From the NCBI GenBank assembly GCA_019096065.1, contig JAGUCH010000002.1, positions 11,420,501-11,484,500 of the forward strand: a DNA stretch of 64,000 nt. The letters run 5' to 3'. Below the pieces are notes generated by a model. That model was not told where the DNA came from and ran no database searches. It saw nothing but the letters and a program-made list of their open reading frames with translations. Below are positions 44,401-57,012 of this stretch, piece by piece. Position numbers and translations under genes: made by a program. The DNA comes from Paracyclopina nana. Its lineage: Eukaryota > Arthropoda > Copepoda > Cyclopoida > Cyclopettidae. Position 1 is the first letter of the stretch; each line of letters begins with the position of its first letter.

Positions 44401-47400
44401 ACTCGGTGAGCGACTTGTGCTCAATAATGTCACTGTAGCTGGAAGACTCTTCATCTATGTTGATTTCAGTATTAGCCTTTCTTTTGGGTGTTGATACTGC
44501 TGCTTTGCCTGCAGGGCTTCCGATTTTCGTTGGAGTTACAGGAGCTTGACTGGTCTTGAATTTGTTTGCCTCCTCTGCCAGCTCCTGATGGCCACTTTTT
44601 CTATTCTGAGTTGTTGGATAGGTTGGCATTGAAGCTGCATCATCTGTTGATTTTCCATTGTTTTCGATTACCTCATTTCTTGGAGTAGGTGGCGCAACGT
44701 CTTCAACTTGATTGTCAGCCTTCATGCAAGAGCCATCGTTAACTGCAGCCTTTGTCTCATTTCGTCGAACATGAGTTCTTTTGGTGGGAGGATATGGCAT
44801 GGTGCTAATTGGCGGTGGCCTTGGCGGAGGTGTCTTTTTGTTGCTAATGCTATTAGTGCTACCCACCAGCTCGTTTTTAGGCAGCCTTGAGGATGGCCTC
44901 TGTTGTGCTGCAATTTCCCCCAAATTGGACCGCGGAAAATTAATATCGTATCTTGGTGAGACTGGCCTCGGAGGATAGGAATGGGGGGCAGCATCGCCGC
45001 TCGTCATCACGTTTCCATTCGAAGGAGGCTCATCATCAGCTGCTTGGAGCGGCGGACTTAACACGTCTGGAGATTGCATCTGATTTTGTGCATAGCCAAA
45101 GTTGTCCAGAAGGTCTTTGCTGAAGGTGCGCACAAAGCGCGAGGTGGCGCCACTTGCGGCCTTCTGGCCAAAAAGGCCGCCACCATTGTTTTCCTCTTTC
45201 CGTATGACCTCAGTCGAGCCAGTGAGTGCTTTGAAAAACTCGAGTTTTTTCGACTTGGCCTGGTCGACCACGGTTTTGCCCACGCTGGTGAGTCGCTCCT
45301 TGTTCACTGCCGATTTGAAGCTGGTCGAGAAATCAAAAGATTCCTTAGCTTGTAAGGTGAGCTGTTCGATGTTGAAGAAAAGCTCTTGAGCTGTGAGCTC
45401 TTCAACCGTCGGTTCAGCAGGCATCGAAGAGGGAGGCACTTGTGATGATGACATTTCCCCTTCTCCAGCATTCATCATCATGATTTCCTGGCTCGATGGA
45501 GGAAAAGAAGAGGGAATGAAAATGTTGGACACTGGCGATGAACACATGGGCGCCACGGTGGGAGTGGGTGGTTTGTCGTATGTGCTCCGATCACTGTTGG
45601 ACTCGATTCGGTCCGAGCCAGCCACGGATATGTCTGAAGCGAAGCTCGTTGAACCTTCCTCCTCCTCCTCCATTGGCAAAGCAGCATCGACTGGGAGTGA
45701 CATGAATATGGCATCATCCGGCACATCCTCGTCCTTGACCTCATCACTAAATGACCACGTTGAGGACTTGGAGTCCAGTGAACTGTCACTGCCACTTTCA
45801 TCCGTGGCCTGCTCATCCTCCTTGGGTGTTTGGCTGTTTTTCAGCAATGTCACGAGTCGACTGTTGTCCTGCCATAGCTTGTGCTCCGTTACTTGCAGAT
45901 TGTGCGCATACCACTTGGGCTTGTCACCGATCTGGATGGGATCGTAGACGCCCTCGTGTACCCTCTTGAAGGCCAAATTGGATGGGATGAGCGACCATTC
46001 CGCGTAGCACTCGACAGCCTGAGTTGCCGCCAGGGCTGTCATGAACGGGGATAGCTTGGCTCTGGTCTTGAGCAGCTGTTGCATCTGGATGGTCACAATT
46101 GGCCTCGGGTACAGCCTCAAAGTCCGAGTGTGCCTTTTCATGTCTGCCAGCATGTTGGGTGAGTTGAAGAACTTGACCATGGCCACTCGTGTTGCCACGT
46201 CGACGGAGTCCACGTCGTTGCCGAAGAGGAAGGGGTAAAAGGACGTTCTCGTTGGAGACTCCAGCTCCATCTGTTGCTGCGCCAATTTGCTCAGGCTCTC
46301 GGCTGTCATATCTTCGAAGTTCTTGATGGGTTGGATAGAAATTGAGCTCAGCACTTGTTTCAGGTGACTTTTGAGAACTTTTACGTCGGACTCTGGCAGG
46401 GACGGCAGTTCAGGGGACGTATTTTCTGGTGGCTTCATAAAAAAATAGTGTTAACTTTTATTTACATTATTATCAATATTTTACCTGAATACTGGGTCTA
46501 TCAAGATCAATGAGCCATACGTCATCTGGTAATCTGATGTTTCTTTTGGAGTCGAGAAATGAGGACGGCACGCCGATGATATAAGGAGTTGGTGCCAATA
46601 GCAACTGCTCCGATCCGTCCATTGACAAGGGCAATAGTGGAATGACAGGGAAGACGTATTCGAGCGGGTAGATCATTTTCGTGAGACTCAAAATTGTCAA
46701 AGACAGAGCGGAATAGTCGTGACTTTGCACCACCAACTTCCGCTCGAGCAGGATCAATGTCAGCACCTGAAATTCAATCGGAATCCAGTTATACCAAGTT
46801 GCGTCCTTTCACTTTTGAAATGAAGGCTCAAGCATAGTGTACTGCATTTTATCTTTGATGTAACTACTATGATGCTGTCTTGGCTTAAGATTCCGTTTAC
46901 GTCTTTTTTTGTAATGGTTATTGAGCTACTTGAGACGTGAATTTACCTGGAGGCACTTGTTGACTCCCAAGAGCTCCAATGGGAGATGAAGCGGAAAGTC
47001 GCAGAGTGGAAATCGCGTCTTGTCAGGCAAGGCAAAAACCAATGGCGGTCGTGAGACTTGGTGCTTTGGAAAGAGCTCGACTTCGACGCGAGACTTGCCG
47101 ATCTCCGGCACGGGCGAAGTGAGAAGCTTTTCGATCCACGCCTCGATTTCCTTAATATCATGAAGAGCCATCTTCACAGTTTTATGCAGGCCTAAATATG
47201 AAAAAAGGCGTCTTTTCTCGCTATGAATATTTTCATGAAGCTGTACCTGGTCGTGCTGGAGAGCCCTTTTGATTATGGGAGATGAAGAGGTCCCAGGCAT
47301 CAATGTGATCACGTCGAGATGAATGAAAGCAGCGACCAGACACCGGTGAAAACACGAGCTCGCATGCACCAACGAGCTGCTTGATCAAGACTGTGCATTC

Positions 47401-48540
47401 AATGAAGTTTGAGAAGAAAGGCTGCTGGCTGATTATGCATATCGAAGTTAATGTGTAGAATTTCGAGGAGGAGCTCCTTGTCATTCGTTTCTGCTGCTGC
47501 GAAGATGAACAACTTCCGTTCATTCCATTATTGTTCGCACCCAATTGTACTGGCAAACTTTTTGGCCCTTGATCATGCCTGGCAACGAAATTTGCTTCTT
47601 TGTCCTCCTCGTCCTCGTCTGAATGGCCATCATTCATCATAGGCTTGTATCCGCCTTGGTGCTTGCTTTTGCCTCGTCTAGGGCTGATTTTCTCTTGCAA
47701 TTCGCCGTTGCCCTCGTGGTCTGGTGTCGAAAGTATGGCTCTGTGTGTAAATACGAAGGCTTTTTAGCACAACTCTACGCTGTTAAATGCTAGGAACGAA
47801 GCTAATCAAACAAGAGTTATTGTTGTCGTTGCAATCAGGCATTCCCTTTTGTTGTGCTATTTTTACCATGATGAGTTAAGTGGCTAGGCTAAAGTGCATG
47901 GTTCTCCGAAGCACTATTTTGATAAGCATTAAGCCAAAAAATGTAGCGCACAATAGAAAAGTAGCCTCAGGTCCTAAATTTGAGTTTCTCCTTCTTCAGT
48001 CCCATGGGAGTAATTTATATTAACGGGCTTTCTATAGCTAAAGGTTAATCCATTATAGTAAACTATCAGAAATCAAATGAATCGGCTTTTAAAGATCGAC
48101 GCTTACCTCTGACCAGCGAGCAGCTTTTCGTCGGAGCGTAACCTAATTTGGCATTGCTTGTTAACCGACCGATAGAAGTTGTGGCAGACTGCAAACCTCG
48201 TTACGTTAGTGTCCTTGTCAGTGAGAGTGAACATGAACGTGGAGCTCTCCCTCGGCCTGAACGCCATATGGCACTCTTGGCCTCCTCCAGTGTCTGAGCT
48301 GCTGGCACCTCCGTCATTGTAGGGCGAAGAAGGAGGCCGCTTGACACTGACCGTGAAGCAGCCGTCAGGTTGGCAGAAGCTGACCACATTTTCGGTCAAG
48401 GGGAAGTCCTCGTGGTCTTCGCTGGGGAACCTCCGGAGCAGCCTTGGCGGCAGGACGCCCACGCTGATGTTGTCGTGAACGCCCACCACGCAAATGTAGT
48501 CCACCAGCCTCTTCTTGTACAGCCTCTCATTCTTCTTCAT
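41455..48540 (-). CDS. MADD: MADD / Rab3 guanine nucleotide exchange factor (DENN protein)
   Basis: Six exons on the minus strand: 48107-48540, 47247-47740, 46947-47191, 46485-46766, 42917-46432 and 41455-42429, giving about 1981 aa. The uDENN part shows [38 protein letters not shown] and [21 protein letters not shown]. The cDENN part shows [39 protein letters not shown] and [15 protein letters not shown], then [16 protein letters not shown]. The dDENN part shows [21 protein letters not shown] very long, largely disordered exon 5 follows, then a C-terminal PH-like region ([44 protein letters not shown]). MADD activates Rab3/Rab27 in regulated secretion. The exon 5 acceptor (ATGAAG|CC) is not preceded by a strong pyrimidine tract and is the least sure junction. 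Confidence 0.94.
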
Positions 48541-49055
48541 GCTGCTATCACTATGACTGCAGGATCCTTTTCAGCAGCTGTCATTGCTGAGGCCCTCAAG
48601 CGAGACGAAGAAGGCCCTTGCTTGCTATAGTCCACACATTGCCTCGTGTTTCGGAGCTGCCATGGTTTGCTTCTTGAGTTTTCACTAGCATTTACAGAAT
48701 CTAGTGTATGTTATGTGGAGAAGATAATCTGTAACTATCACTACCGTCCGCGGAGGTGGCTACTACTGAAGAGGCTCCAAAGGGAGCCTTCCACTATATT
48801 AGTAGTGCAGCTGCTTGGCCTCATTACTAGGCCGCGGCTGCATGGTGCGGCGGCCCGGCTGGCCTCCGACTGGGAGAAAAAGCAACACATACACTTACGT
48901 ACAAGCAGAGCTTTCCATTTGAGTCAGTCTCCACATTGCATAGCTAACATATGTAAGCCACTTTATAGACTATATCCATCTTGGATGATGCCTTCGTTAT
49001 TTGTGCCGAAGGACTAATGATATTGCTTTGTTTACTATATATACATAGTATATTT
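48541..49055. other. MADD 5' flank and AIFM3 3' flank
   Basis: Non-coding 515 bp, with a GC-rich patch around 48830-48880. No RNA or extra gene recognised. Confidence 0.45.
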
Positions 49056-50903
49056 TTATTGCTTCCACTCTCCCTCTGCAGCCTCGCTTTTCTGCAAGAC
49101 TTTTCCAGCCAGCAAGTAGTTGGCAAAGTCCGCGGCCACGGGATCCCGGCCCAGGGTTGCCACGGCCTTGACCACGTCGTTCTGACAAAAATAAGCCACA
49201 AATGAACCCGCACCCACATCTCCATCGTACACAATGTCATCGTAGGTGTGCGCGTACCCAGCATATCTGATGCTTTTGCCATATTGAACCGTCCAAAAGA
49301 AAGGCACAGTGTGCACATGGCTCATGTTTTCCTCGGGCAAGCCAATATTGAGCCCCACAGTGCGGCCGTGAGTCTGAGCAATCTGCCAATGGCCAATGGC
49401 AACATTTTCGGGCTCAAAGGCGGAAATCTTGAGGGGGAAGTTGGCGATGTCTCCGGCAGCAAAAATGGCTGCATCATTTGTGCATTGCATATGCTCATTC
49501 ACTTCGATGTTGCCCGCTTGATCCAGAGGGATTGAGGTGTCTTGGGCGTAGCTTGTGCTGGGCACAACTCCCACTCCCAAAATGACTAAATCAGTGGCAA
49601 TCGGCTCCTCCAAGGTATCAACATGGACAAATCCAACCTGGCTGCTTTCATCCTCTTTTCCAGCGAGCTTGACTACATTAGAATTGCTAATAATCTTGAC
49701 TCCCTTGGATTCATGAAGGGCTTGAACAAACTTTCCTATTTCGGGTCCGAGTGACCTCTCGAGCAGAAATTGAGTTCTGCATATAATTGTCACTGAGGCT
49801 GCTTTATCTGACAAAAAGGCCGCGACTTCTGTGCCGATAAAAGATCCTCCTACAATTGTGACATTTTTTCCTGTCGCAGCTTTAGCAATGTTGTTTGCAT
49901 CTGATGGGGTTCGCAAGTGGTGGATGTTTGACAAGTCATGCCCTGACACATCCAGATCCCTTGGTTGGCCACCACTTGCCAAGACTAGAAAGTCGTATTT
50001 GATGGACTCTTGATCATGGCCCTTGACTTGAATTCTTTTCTCACTTGGTAATACTTTGGTCACTTCAACTGAAAAGTAAGATAAAGCTAGAAAAATGCAT
50101 TGCTAGGAATTTGATCCAAATATCACCTCCAGTCAGGGCCTCCACTTGGATTGATTTATAGAAATCAAGTGGCCTCAGTTGCAGATCCGCTGGTGAGCTT
50201 GTCATTGCTTTGCTTAATTTAGGCCTGTCATATGGCAAAGCATCTTCTTTGCAAATCATAATGATACGCCCGTTCCACGGCGATTTCGCCCTGGTCCTGA
50301 GTGTTTCCGCGCAAACCTGGGCTGCTCCTCCTCCGCCGACGATGACGACTGTTTTTTCCTCCAATTGGGTGATTGTGCAATTCTTAACCCTCTTTGATTG
50401 ATTGCCTACTTTGGCATACGATCCAGTCACTCTAATGTCTCCATTATCGAGCTCTTCCACAGAGTAGCATGGTAAAGAGTCCAGTCCTGGGAAGTCTTCA
50501 ATGTCACCCGTTGTCGCATCAAAACAGGCCTTTGTTACCGATCATTTATTTAGGTATCATAGTTATGTATTAAATTTGATAGGCTTACCCCATGCCAAGG
50601 GCACCGAATGATCCCCTCTTCAGGACAAAAGGAGCCTTTTGCCAATGGGGCTCCGTAATGGGTGCACTTGTTGCCCACCGCAGAAATTTTACCCTTGTTC
50701 TTGACAAGCAGGACCGAAATGTCCTTTGACAGTTGAACTTCCTTCATCTGTCCTTCCCCAATGTCACTGGCTTTGCCGGCCAGAGCATCAATGGTGACTT
50801 GGTCATTGATTTCAGTCTTCATGCACACACTTCCCATTTTGCTGACGAGCCTTCTTAAGGACGTGGTGGCGAAAGTACCCGCAAGCCAACTGACTCGAAG
50901 CAT
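49056..50903 (-). CDS. AIFM3: Apoptosis-inducing factor 3-like Rieske/FAD oxidoreductase
   Basis: Three exons, 50589-50903, 50127-50529 and 49056-50068, give 576 aa. The N-terminus is Arg/Ser-rich with no acids in the first 20 residues, like a mitochondrial presequence. A Rieske domain carries CTHYGAPL and, nearby, IIRCPWHG: the Cys-His and Cys-His pairs that bind a 2Fe-2S cluster. It is followed by a pyridine-nucleotide disulfide oxidoreductase fold with FAD motif VVIVGGGGAAQVCAE, NAD motif VTIVGGSFIGTEVAA, and the second FAD contact AIFAAGDIANF. This order defines AIFM3 (AIFL). Its reaction is not settled; a redox role in mitochondria is likely. Confidence 0.94.
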
Positions 50904-51169
50904 AGTTTACCTGCTCTATATAGACGTACTTATCAGTTGACCAAGCCACGCTGGGCCGCTTGAAAACGCCACTAGCAAAATTGCCATAGAATACGCACTC
51001 AATCAATATGTTGTTTATTAGTGTACACTGGAAGTTAACGATTTTGCGGGTTCACTACTCACTTTAGTCACTTTGTTGATGATATGGTGATTTCACGGAA
51101 AAAGGGACGCGCGTCGTAGCGCAACCTATTTATATTGCTATACGTCAATAGATTATATTAGCGGATAAT

Positions 51170-53251
51170 TCATTTTGTGGCCTTGAAAACGCTCTCAAAG
51201 TAATTGAACTGGATCTCCTCAACTTGCTTGAAACCAATTTCTTCCATGTATAAAGGCAGTTTGACTTCATATTCGAACTCTCCAATGTATGGCTCTGGTC
51301 CTTGGTTGCCCTGCAGTAGTAGTAAGATAGTCTTTAAGTACAAAACGCATAAAGACTTGAAATTAGGGTACGTACTTGAACATGCCAGTCCTCGTCCCAT
51401 GTATTTGTGGACACAAAGTAGTCTCTTATGAATGAGTTTCGTTTGTAGGGAACCTCGAACCCGTTTATAGCTCCACCTGGCTTGAGAACTCTGAACATTT
51501 CATCAACGATAGCTTTGGCATTTGCGGCTGGCATTTCGTGCAGAACGTAAGCGAAGTTCACGAAATCCACCGAATCACTCTCAATGAAGTGCAAATCCTC
51601 AGCATTGGCTTGATAGAAGCTGACGTTCGTGAGATTTCGCTCGGCGTTTTGTGCCCTGCAAAATCGCACGTATGTAGGAGCCATATCGATCTGAAACGAA
51701 GCTTCTTTCCATATAGTAATATGTAATAAGCTAAAGGCGTAAAGTCGCCAGATTCCATACGCCATCTAGCCCGGCAACTTTGCCCAGTATATTTGACATG
51801 GCTACACTACATAGGCGATCACAAATGGGCTATTTTTTGACTTTATTAATATGACATTGTCTATGGACAGAATGGCACCCTTTCAAGCCATAAAACCATA
51901 CGCAACTCACACAAATTTCGAAGCTTTTCATTGTTGAAACCAAATTTTTCAAGCCTGGCTCCGCAGATCAGCCAATCAAATCGCCGCTCTTTATCACGTG
52001 ACAAGTTTCGCGCGCGACAGTTTTTCTAAATATACTTGCCCCAAAAGCGCCATCTAGCGGAAAAGTTTGTCCCTCCAATGGCTTATAATGTGAGACTTTC
52101 AATAACTTACGCCAGTGACGCTGGCTTCGGGGAACATCTTTCCTAGAACGAAGGCAGAGCCTCCAGTACCAGTTCCAATATCCAGGATTACTTTAGGATC
52201 GATCGGTTTCTCATCAACGTACAGCTTTGTGAACCAATCAAGTAGGATTTTTTCATTAAGGAAAGTGAACTTGGAGTCGCCCAAGTACGAGACTCGCACA
52301 GTTTTCCCATTGAGGTAGCCACCAGGCAAAAAATGCACCTATGAATAGATTGCAATAAAATGCCATTGTTCTTAGAAAATTGAATCCAGTTCAAGTTACG
52401 TAAGTGTAGTTGTAAAATTCCGGGTAGACCAGAGGAGGTGTCAATGCCGGATGGATAACATCACTAAAGAGTACTTTTAAAGTACGTTGCAACTTTCTTT
52501 CCTTTTAATGATACCTGTTATCTTCAGGGCCTTCCCAAGCCGGAGTTGTGTCGCAATAGGCATTGAAAAAGTCCAAGTAAGCAGGCGTCTCTTCTTTTGG
52601 GTGCTTGAAAGCAATGAAGTAGAGGTATCGCTCAAAAGGTGTTTCAGGTGCGTTAAAGGCGTCCATTTCAATTTTGGGCGGCTCGGGCATAAAGTTGGGA
52701 ACACGAGCAAACAAGAGCATCTCAAGGAAGCCATAAAAATCGGTCATAAACTGGAGATCAGCTCCGTTCCAGTTGATGCTGAGGAAGTCCGCGAAAAGGG
52801 TGGACTTGATGACGTCACTGGACCCATAGATAACCTGAAGGTAATTGTTCATCGACTCCACAGTGGCCTCTTCTTGGCTTGGAAGTTCCATTGGGGGATC
52901 AGTGAGCCAAAAGTCGTCTCGAATTTTCTGGTCGAGTGTGATAAACTCATCGTAGGTTCTGTGCACTAATGCACTCACTTTTTCTTCTCCTGTTGACGTT
53001 TTTACCTTTTTTATGAGATCATTAGTTGACCACGTGCTCGTATTGTTACGAGGTTAAGTCCGTGCTAATTTTGTTACCATATGTTCAATCCTGAATAGGG
53101 GGGCTTTTCTCAGATCGGCTGGTTCAATCGAGACGACTGATCCACTGACTGGTGTCCCCTCAATGTATGGCGGCAAGTAAGAAATGGCTTTAGCACTTGC
53201 TAAAGATGAGATGATCAGAGTTGCGACAACGTTAGCAAATTTGCCGCTCAT
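51170..53251 (-). CDS. SAM-dependent methyltransferase with signal peptide
   Basis: Six exons: 53078-53251, 52515-53005, 52400-52463, 52111-52338, 51376-51690 and 51170-51310, giving 470 aa. All junctions are GT-AG and in phase. The N-terminus MSGKFANVVATLIISSLASA is a predicted signal peptide, so the enzyme should enter the secretory pathway. Residues ~60-230 form an unrecognised helical domain rich in Phe/Tyr/Glu. The Rossmann methyltransferase fold follows, with motif I VILDIGTGTGGSAFVLG and the ribose-binding acid in GIDMAP (joined by splicing). Motif IV-like SVDFVNFAYVLHEMP and post-motif RVLKPGGAINGFEVP come next. The substrate is unknown; the class I fold with HEMP suggests a small-molecule O/C-methyltransferase. 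A TATA-like box lies upstream. Confidence 0.82.
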
Positions 53252-53612
53252 TGTGTCAAGATTGAATCAGTAGCAATAATGACGTTCGCTGTCCTTTATA
53301 CTCTCTTATTTATTTGAGATTATCTGTTGTTGTTCTCTAAATAAGGCGTCTTGCTTTCTTATCGGATATTCATTGTAATTACGTAAACCTCACTGTTACT
53401 GCTTAAATTTTCTTTGATGTTAACGTTATCTGCATTGCGTTTTACTCAGCAAAAAGTACGTCTTACGTTGTGACAATTCCTCATTTACTCAAGAATGCTG
53501 AAAACTACAACCAACTTCCGCTTGTACTTAATTCCTTCACTCGGCTTTTCCCTCAAATAATGCGAGAGTTCTGTGAGCACTTCTTTAACTTGGTACTTTT
53601 TAAAATTGATAA
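53252..53612. other. Promoter side of the methyltransferase and 3' flank of the MFS gene
   Basis: 361 bp AT-rich DNA. Apart from the TATA-like box listed separately, nothing was recognised. Confidence 0.45.
53295..53300 (-). promoter_or_regulatory. TATA-like box upstream of the methyltransferase gene
   Basis: TATAAA on the minus strand (AGTATAAAGG context), about 44 bp before the start codon. This leaves room for a transcription start ~25-30 bp downstream and a very short 5' UTR. The assignment is from position and motif only. Confidence 0.35.
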
Positions 53613-55211
53613 TTAGTAGTTTTTGTCTTCAGCAATAGAGTTTCTTTCTCGCATTTCAACCTCGTTCGTCGTTCCTGACCGCTTACGAGAGCACTTCCAC
53701 ATGACACCGTACAAAATGCTTTGTATTGCGCAAAAGATGAGAGTCAGTTGCAATATACCTTCGGGTCCCCAAGACGACCTAAAAATCGAACAAAGGGCTT
53801 TTTCTCTATCCGTGTTTGTTTTGGGTTTTTTCAAGATTTACGTGAAAACGTAGCCTGAAATTGGCGGAAATGCAGCTCCTCCAGTTCCACATCCTATGAG
53901 AAACAAAGGAGCCACTCTGCCTGTGATATCTCCTTTTTGGGCTACCCAGGAATAGCAAGCTCCAAATTGCCATGAAATGAAATACCCCAGAATACCTACA
54001 GCATAATGCTACAATGAGCCAAGCTTTCTAGTGAGAAGCTTACAAGTTCCGCTGTAGACTCCAATGGCAGAGACGCCACCAACAGCCACAAGAAGGATTG
54101 ATGCTCCAACGCAGGCCATCAAACTGATGACAACCATTGTCCTCGGCTTGAGCATTTTCGATATGAAAATTCCGGACAGCCGACCTGCCATGAATCCTCC
54201 ATTGTAGCATTTGTCAATGATCACTGCGTCTGAGGGAGACAACTTCAACGGCCCACACAAGCCATACGTGAAAGCCTAGAGGGAAATTTAAAGTCTCCTG
54301 TGCTGGCCATATGTTTGTGCTTTACCATGGGCTGGTAGATCCTTTCAATGCCACAAGTGATGACATAGTAGAAGAAAGTCATGAATAGCAGAGGCTTCCA
54401 ACGGTGAATTTTTACAGTCATGGCTTTCTCTTCCTCGTTGCTCTCGCTATACACGGGCATTTTATATGGCATGCATCCTATGAAGAAGAGTCTTTATTCC
54501 TAATACAATAGTCCTTCTTTTAGAGCGCTTGCCTAAAGTGGCATATCCACAGGAGAAAAGCATGCACCAGGCTCCAGAGATGATGAAAGGCCAGGCAATT
54601 TTCCTCACTCCCCACATGGGCTCGTTGTGGGCCTCGCTTTTCTCATAGGACAGTGCAGTGGTGACATTCGCAGCAGAATTGCAAACAGCCTCCCTCGACT
54701 CGAGCTTTCCATCATCCTCTGGCAGAAATGGCGTGACCAGAAATGTGGCAGCCAAGAATCCCACTCCAATAAGGGAGTGCAGTGCAAATGTGAACGGCCT
54801 CGATTTTATGGGGCCCATCGTGTACACGACGAGGCTGGTGTCAGCAGTTATGAAGGCTCCTAGGCAAATGTTTTGAATGCACCTGGCGAAAACGAGGAGA
54901 GCAAAGCTGTCTGCAAAAGGCAGCACAATCATCAGTGCACCAGTGAGCAACATGTTGGTGCTTAAGAAGGCCATTTTTCGGGGGTTGGTCGTGCAGTATT
55001 TTCGGAAAATGAAGCCTGTCCCAATGGCACCAAGCATGTAGCCAAAGAAGCCAAAAGTCCACACTAGGTTGATGGTGTCAATGTCCACGTGGACATTGGA
55101 GGCCAAGTAGGGCTGAGTTGGGCCTACCACAGTGACAACCATGCCATGGCCGAAATTCGTCAGCCAGGACGAGCCCACATACCAAGCAAGCCACTTGTTC
55201 TCATCCAGCAT
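53613..55211 (-). CDS. MFS transporter, MFSD4 / NaGLT1-like
   Basis: Five exons: 54533-55211, 54326-54477, 54044-54275, 53842-53995 and 53613-53778, giving 460 aa. The first intron (54478-54532, 55 bp) appears to be GC-AG: the exon ends ...ACTTTAG with donor GCAAGC, the classic consensus for GC donors, and phase is kept only this way. There are about 12 hydrophobic segments, with the first-half loop GFFGYMLGAIGTGFIFRKY and second-half GGFMAGRLSGIFISKML marking the two MFS halves. The closest family by eye is MFSD4A/B (sodium-dependent glucose transporter 1). The substrate is not determinable. The C-terminal tail is charged and cytosolic. Confidence 0.82.
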
Positions 55212-57012
55212 TTTATTTGTCTCACCTCCTTAGATATGACTCGAATTATTCTCCTCTTTTAGTCGACAGATAAGTTATGTGCGATTGTTTGAGCACACTG
55301 CGAGCTTATGCCCATTGACTGGGCTAACTCTGTTGAATTTCCTATTTTGGGCAAATCTGTGTCGTCCAATTCACGAGTCGGGATCAGCGTGTACAGCAAA
55401 AAAACTTTAGCTCAACAAGATTTCATTGGCCAAAATAGCATAGACTCCAGCTCAATAAATTTATTTCAGGAAACTGGTTTTTTCCTATTGAAGTCAGGCC
55501 TGAGGATCACCTACTCCTACTATGGCTGAGAGTGTGTCCATCATGAAAATTGCGAATTCGTATTTAAGTATTCCATCATGAAATATTGATGACCTTAAAC
55601 AGGCATAAAAGTAGGCTTTTGCATCAAAATTGATGAACCCAAGTCGTATTGCGACTGATTTTTTTTTTCATTTAGGGCGAAACATTAGCCTGAAATGCTT
55701 GTTTTTGATGTCTTAGTAAATAAATTATCCAATTTGGCAAAGCTGTTTTCTCTCCTTACAGCTCACCGCTTGTAAGCATTTTCAGAATTGTACAGTATAC
55801 TTGTAGCTGTACATATGAAAAGCTCAAATTGAGTACACTATATATGGGCTTAGAGCAGTTTTGGTAGCCCTTTCCGCTATTGCAATTTGGTATTTAAAAA
55901 AAATTGTGCTATTCGATGTTCGATTTTCTCTCGGTCGCTCCAGACTACATTTTGCTATATACCCAGCTAAATGCCCAGAGTGCAGTAAGTAATAGATCGT
56001 TCTCAACAGCAGCTGACCTTTTCTGGCAAAAAACTTAGAGTAGAGCTCAAATTAAGGCTTCCATCGGAACGAAAACTTGAGGTGATCATTGTTTTTTGGC
56101 CAAATTACCAAGCATCAAAAAAGAAATAGCGTGCTTGACGTAAATTTTTTAGGACGCACTTCGAGTTGTGCTCATGTTTTATTACGCTGACTGATCAAAA
56201 TGTACCAGCAGTAATCAATGAACTACCATGTTTCCATTCCCATTTGAGAATTGACCTACCTCTCACCCCTTCTAGCTACTTGCTTAATTGTGCTGTCACA
56301 GCTCACGTTGCTGGTTTGCTTTCAAAGTTTTGACTCAAGTTTACATGCATAATTAGTTTTCGACTGGCCCATTGTTGACTTGTCTTCTCATTTTTTAAAT
56401 TTGGTATTTCACTAGCTAAACATTTTCTATTAGATTTATTTGTGACTGTATTTTTAGACGCATCTGCAGGCAACATACAGGTTCTTTCTAAGGTTCCACA
56501 GTTCATTTGTAGCAATTGAAAGGTGACATTTTACCGCGGGTTGTCTATCGTATACTGGCACTCAAAGCCATGTTATTTAATAGGTTATGTTATGTTGTAG
56601 CTATGAAATCTCATGAACAAATTAAGCTTGCAAATTCACTTATGTGCGTCAAAAATACCACAATTAATGCGATTATGGTTGCGTGATTGTAAATATCGTC
56701 AAATTGGCATGTTGCGTTTTCCAATGCAATGGCGGAATGAGGTAAACTTTTATTTTTAAGGCAACATTCTGATCACTTGTCATGTATTAACATAATACAC
56801 TGCATTAATTACTAATTCCATCTTAACTCATCTGATGAGTTAATTTGAAGGAAAGTACCCAACTTTCTTTACAAGCTTTAGAATTGAACAGCTTAGCCTG
56901 AATTCAAAAGTAGATTGTGTGCTCGGGATGGGTTCGAAGCTGGCATCTCTTGTTTTGTCACTTTGGTGTGTGTTGTGACATTTTCTGCTCACCTCCAATT
57001 TTGGGCTCAAAA
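55212..57012. other. Intergenic, no gene seen
   Basis: 1.8 kb AT-rich DNA between divergent genes (MFS transporter and IDH3G). Short frames lack similarity to anything recognised, and no repeat or RNA gene was identified. Confidence 0.5.
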
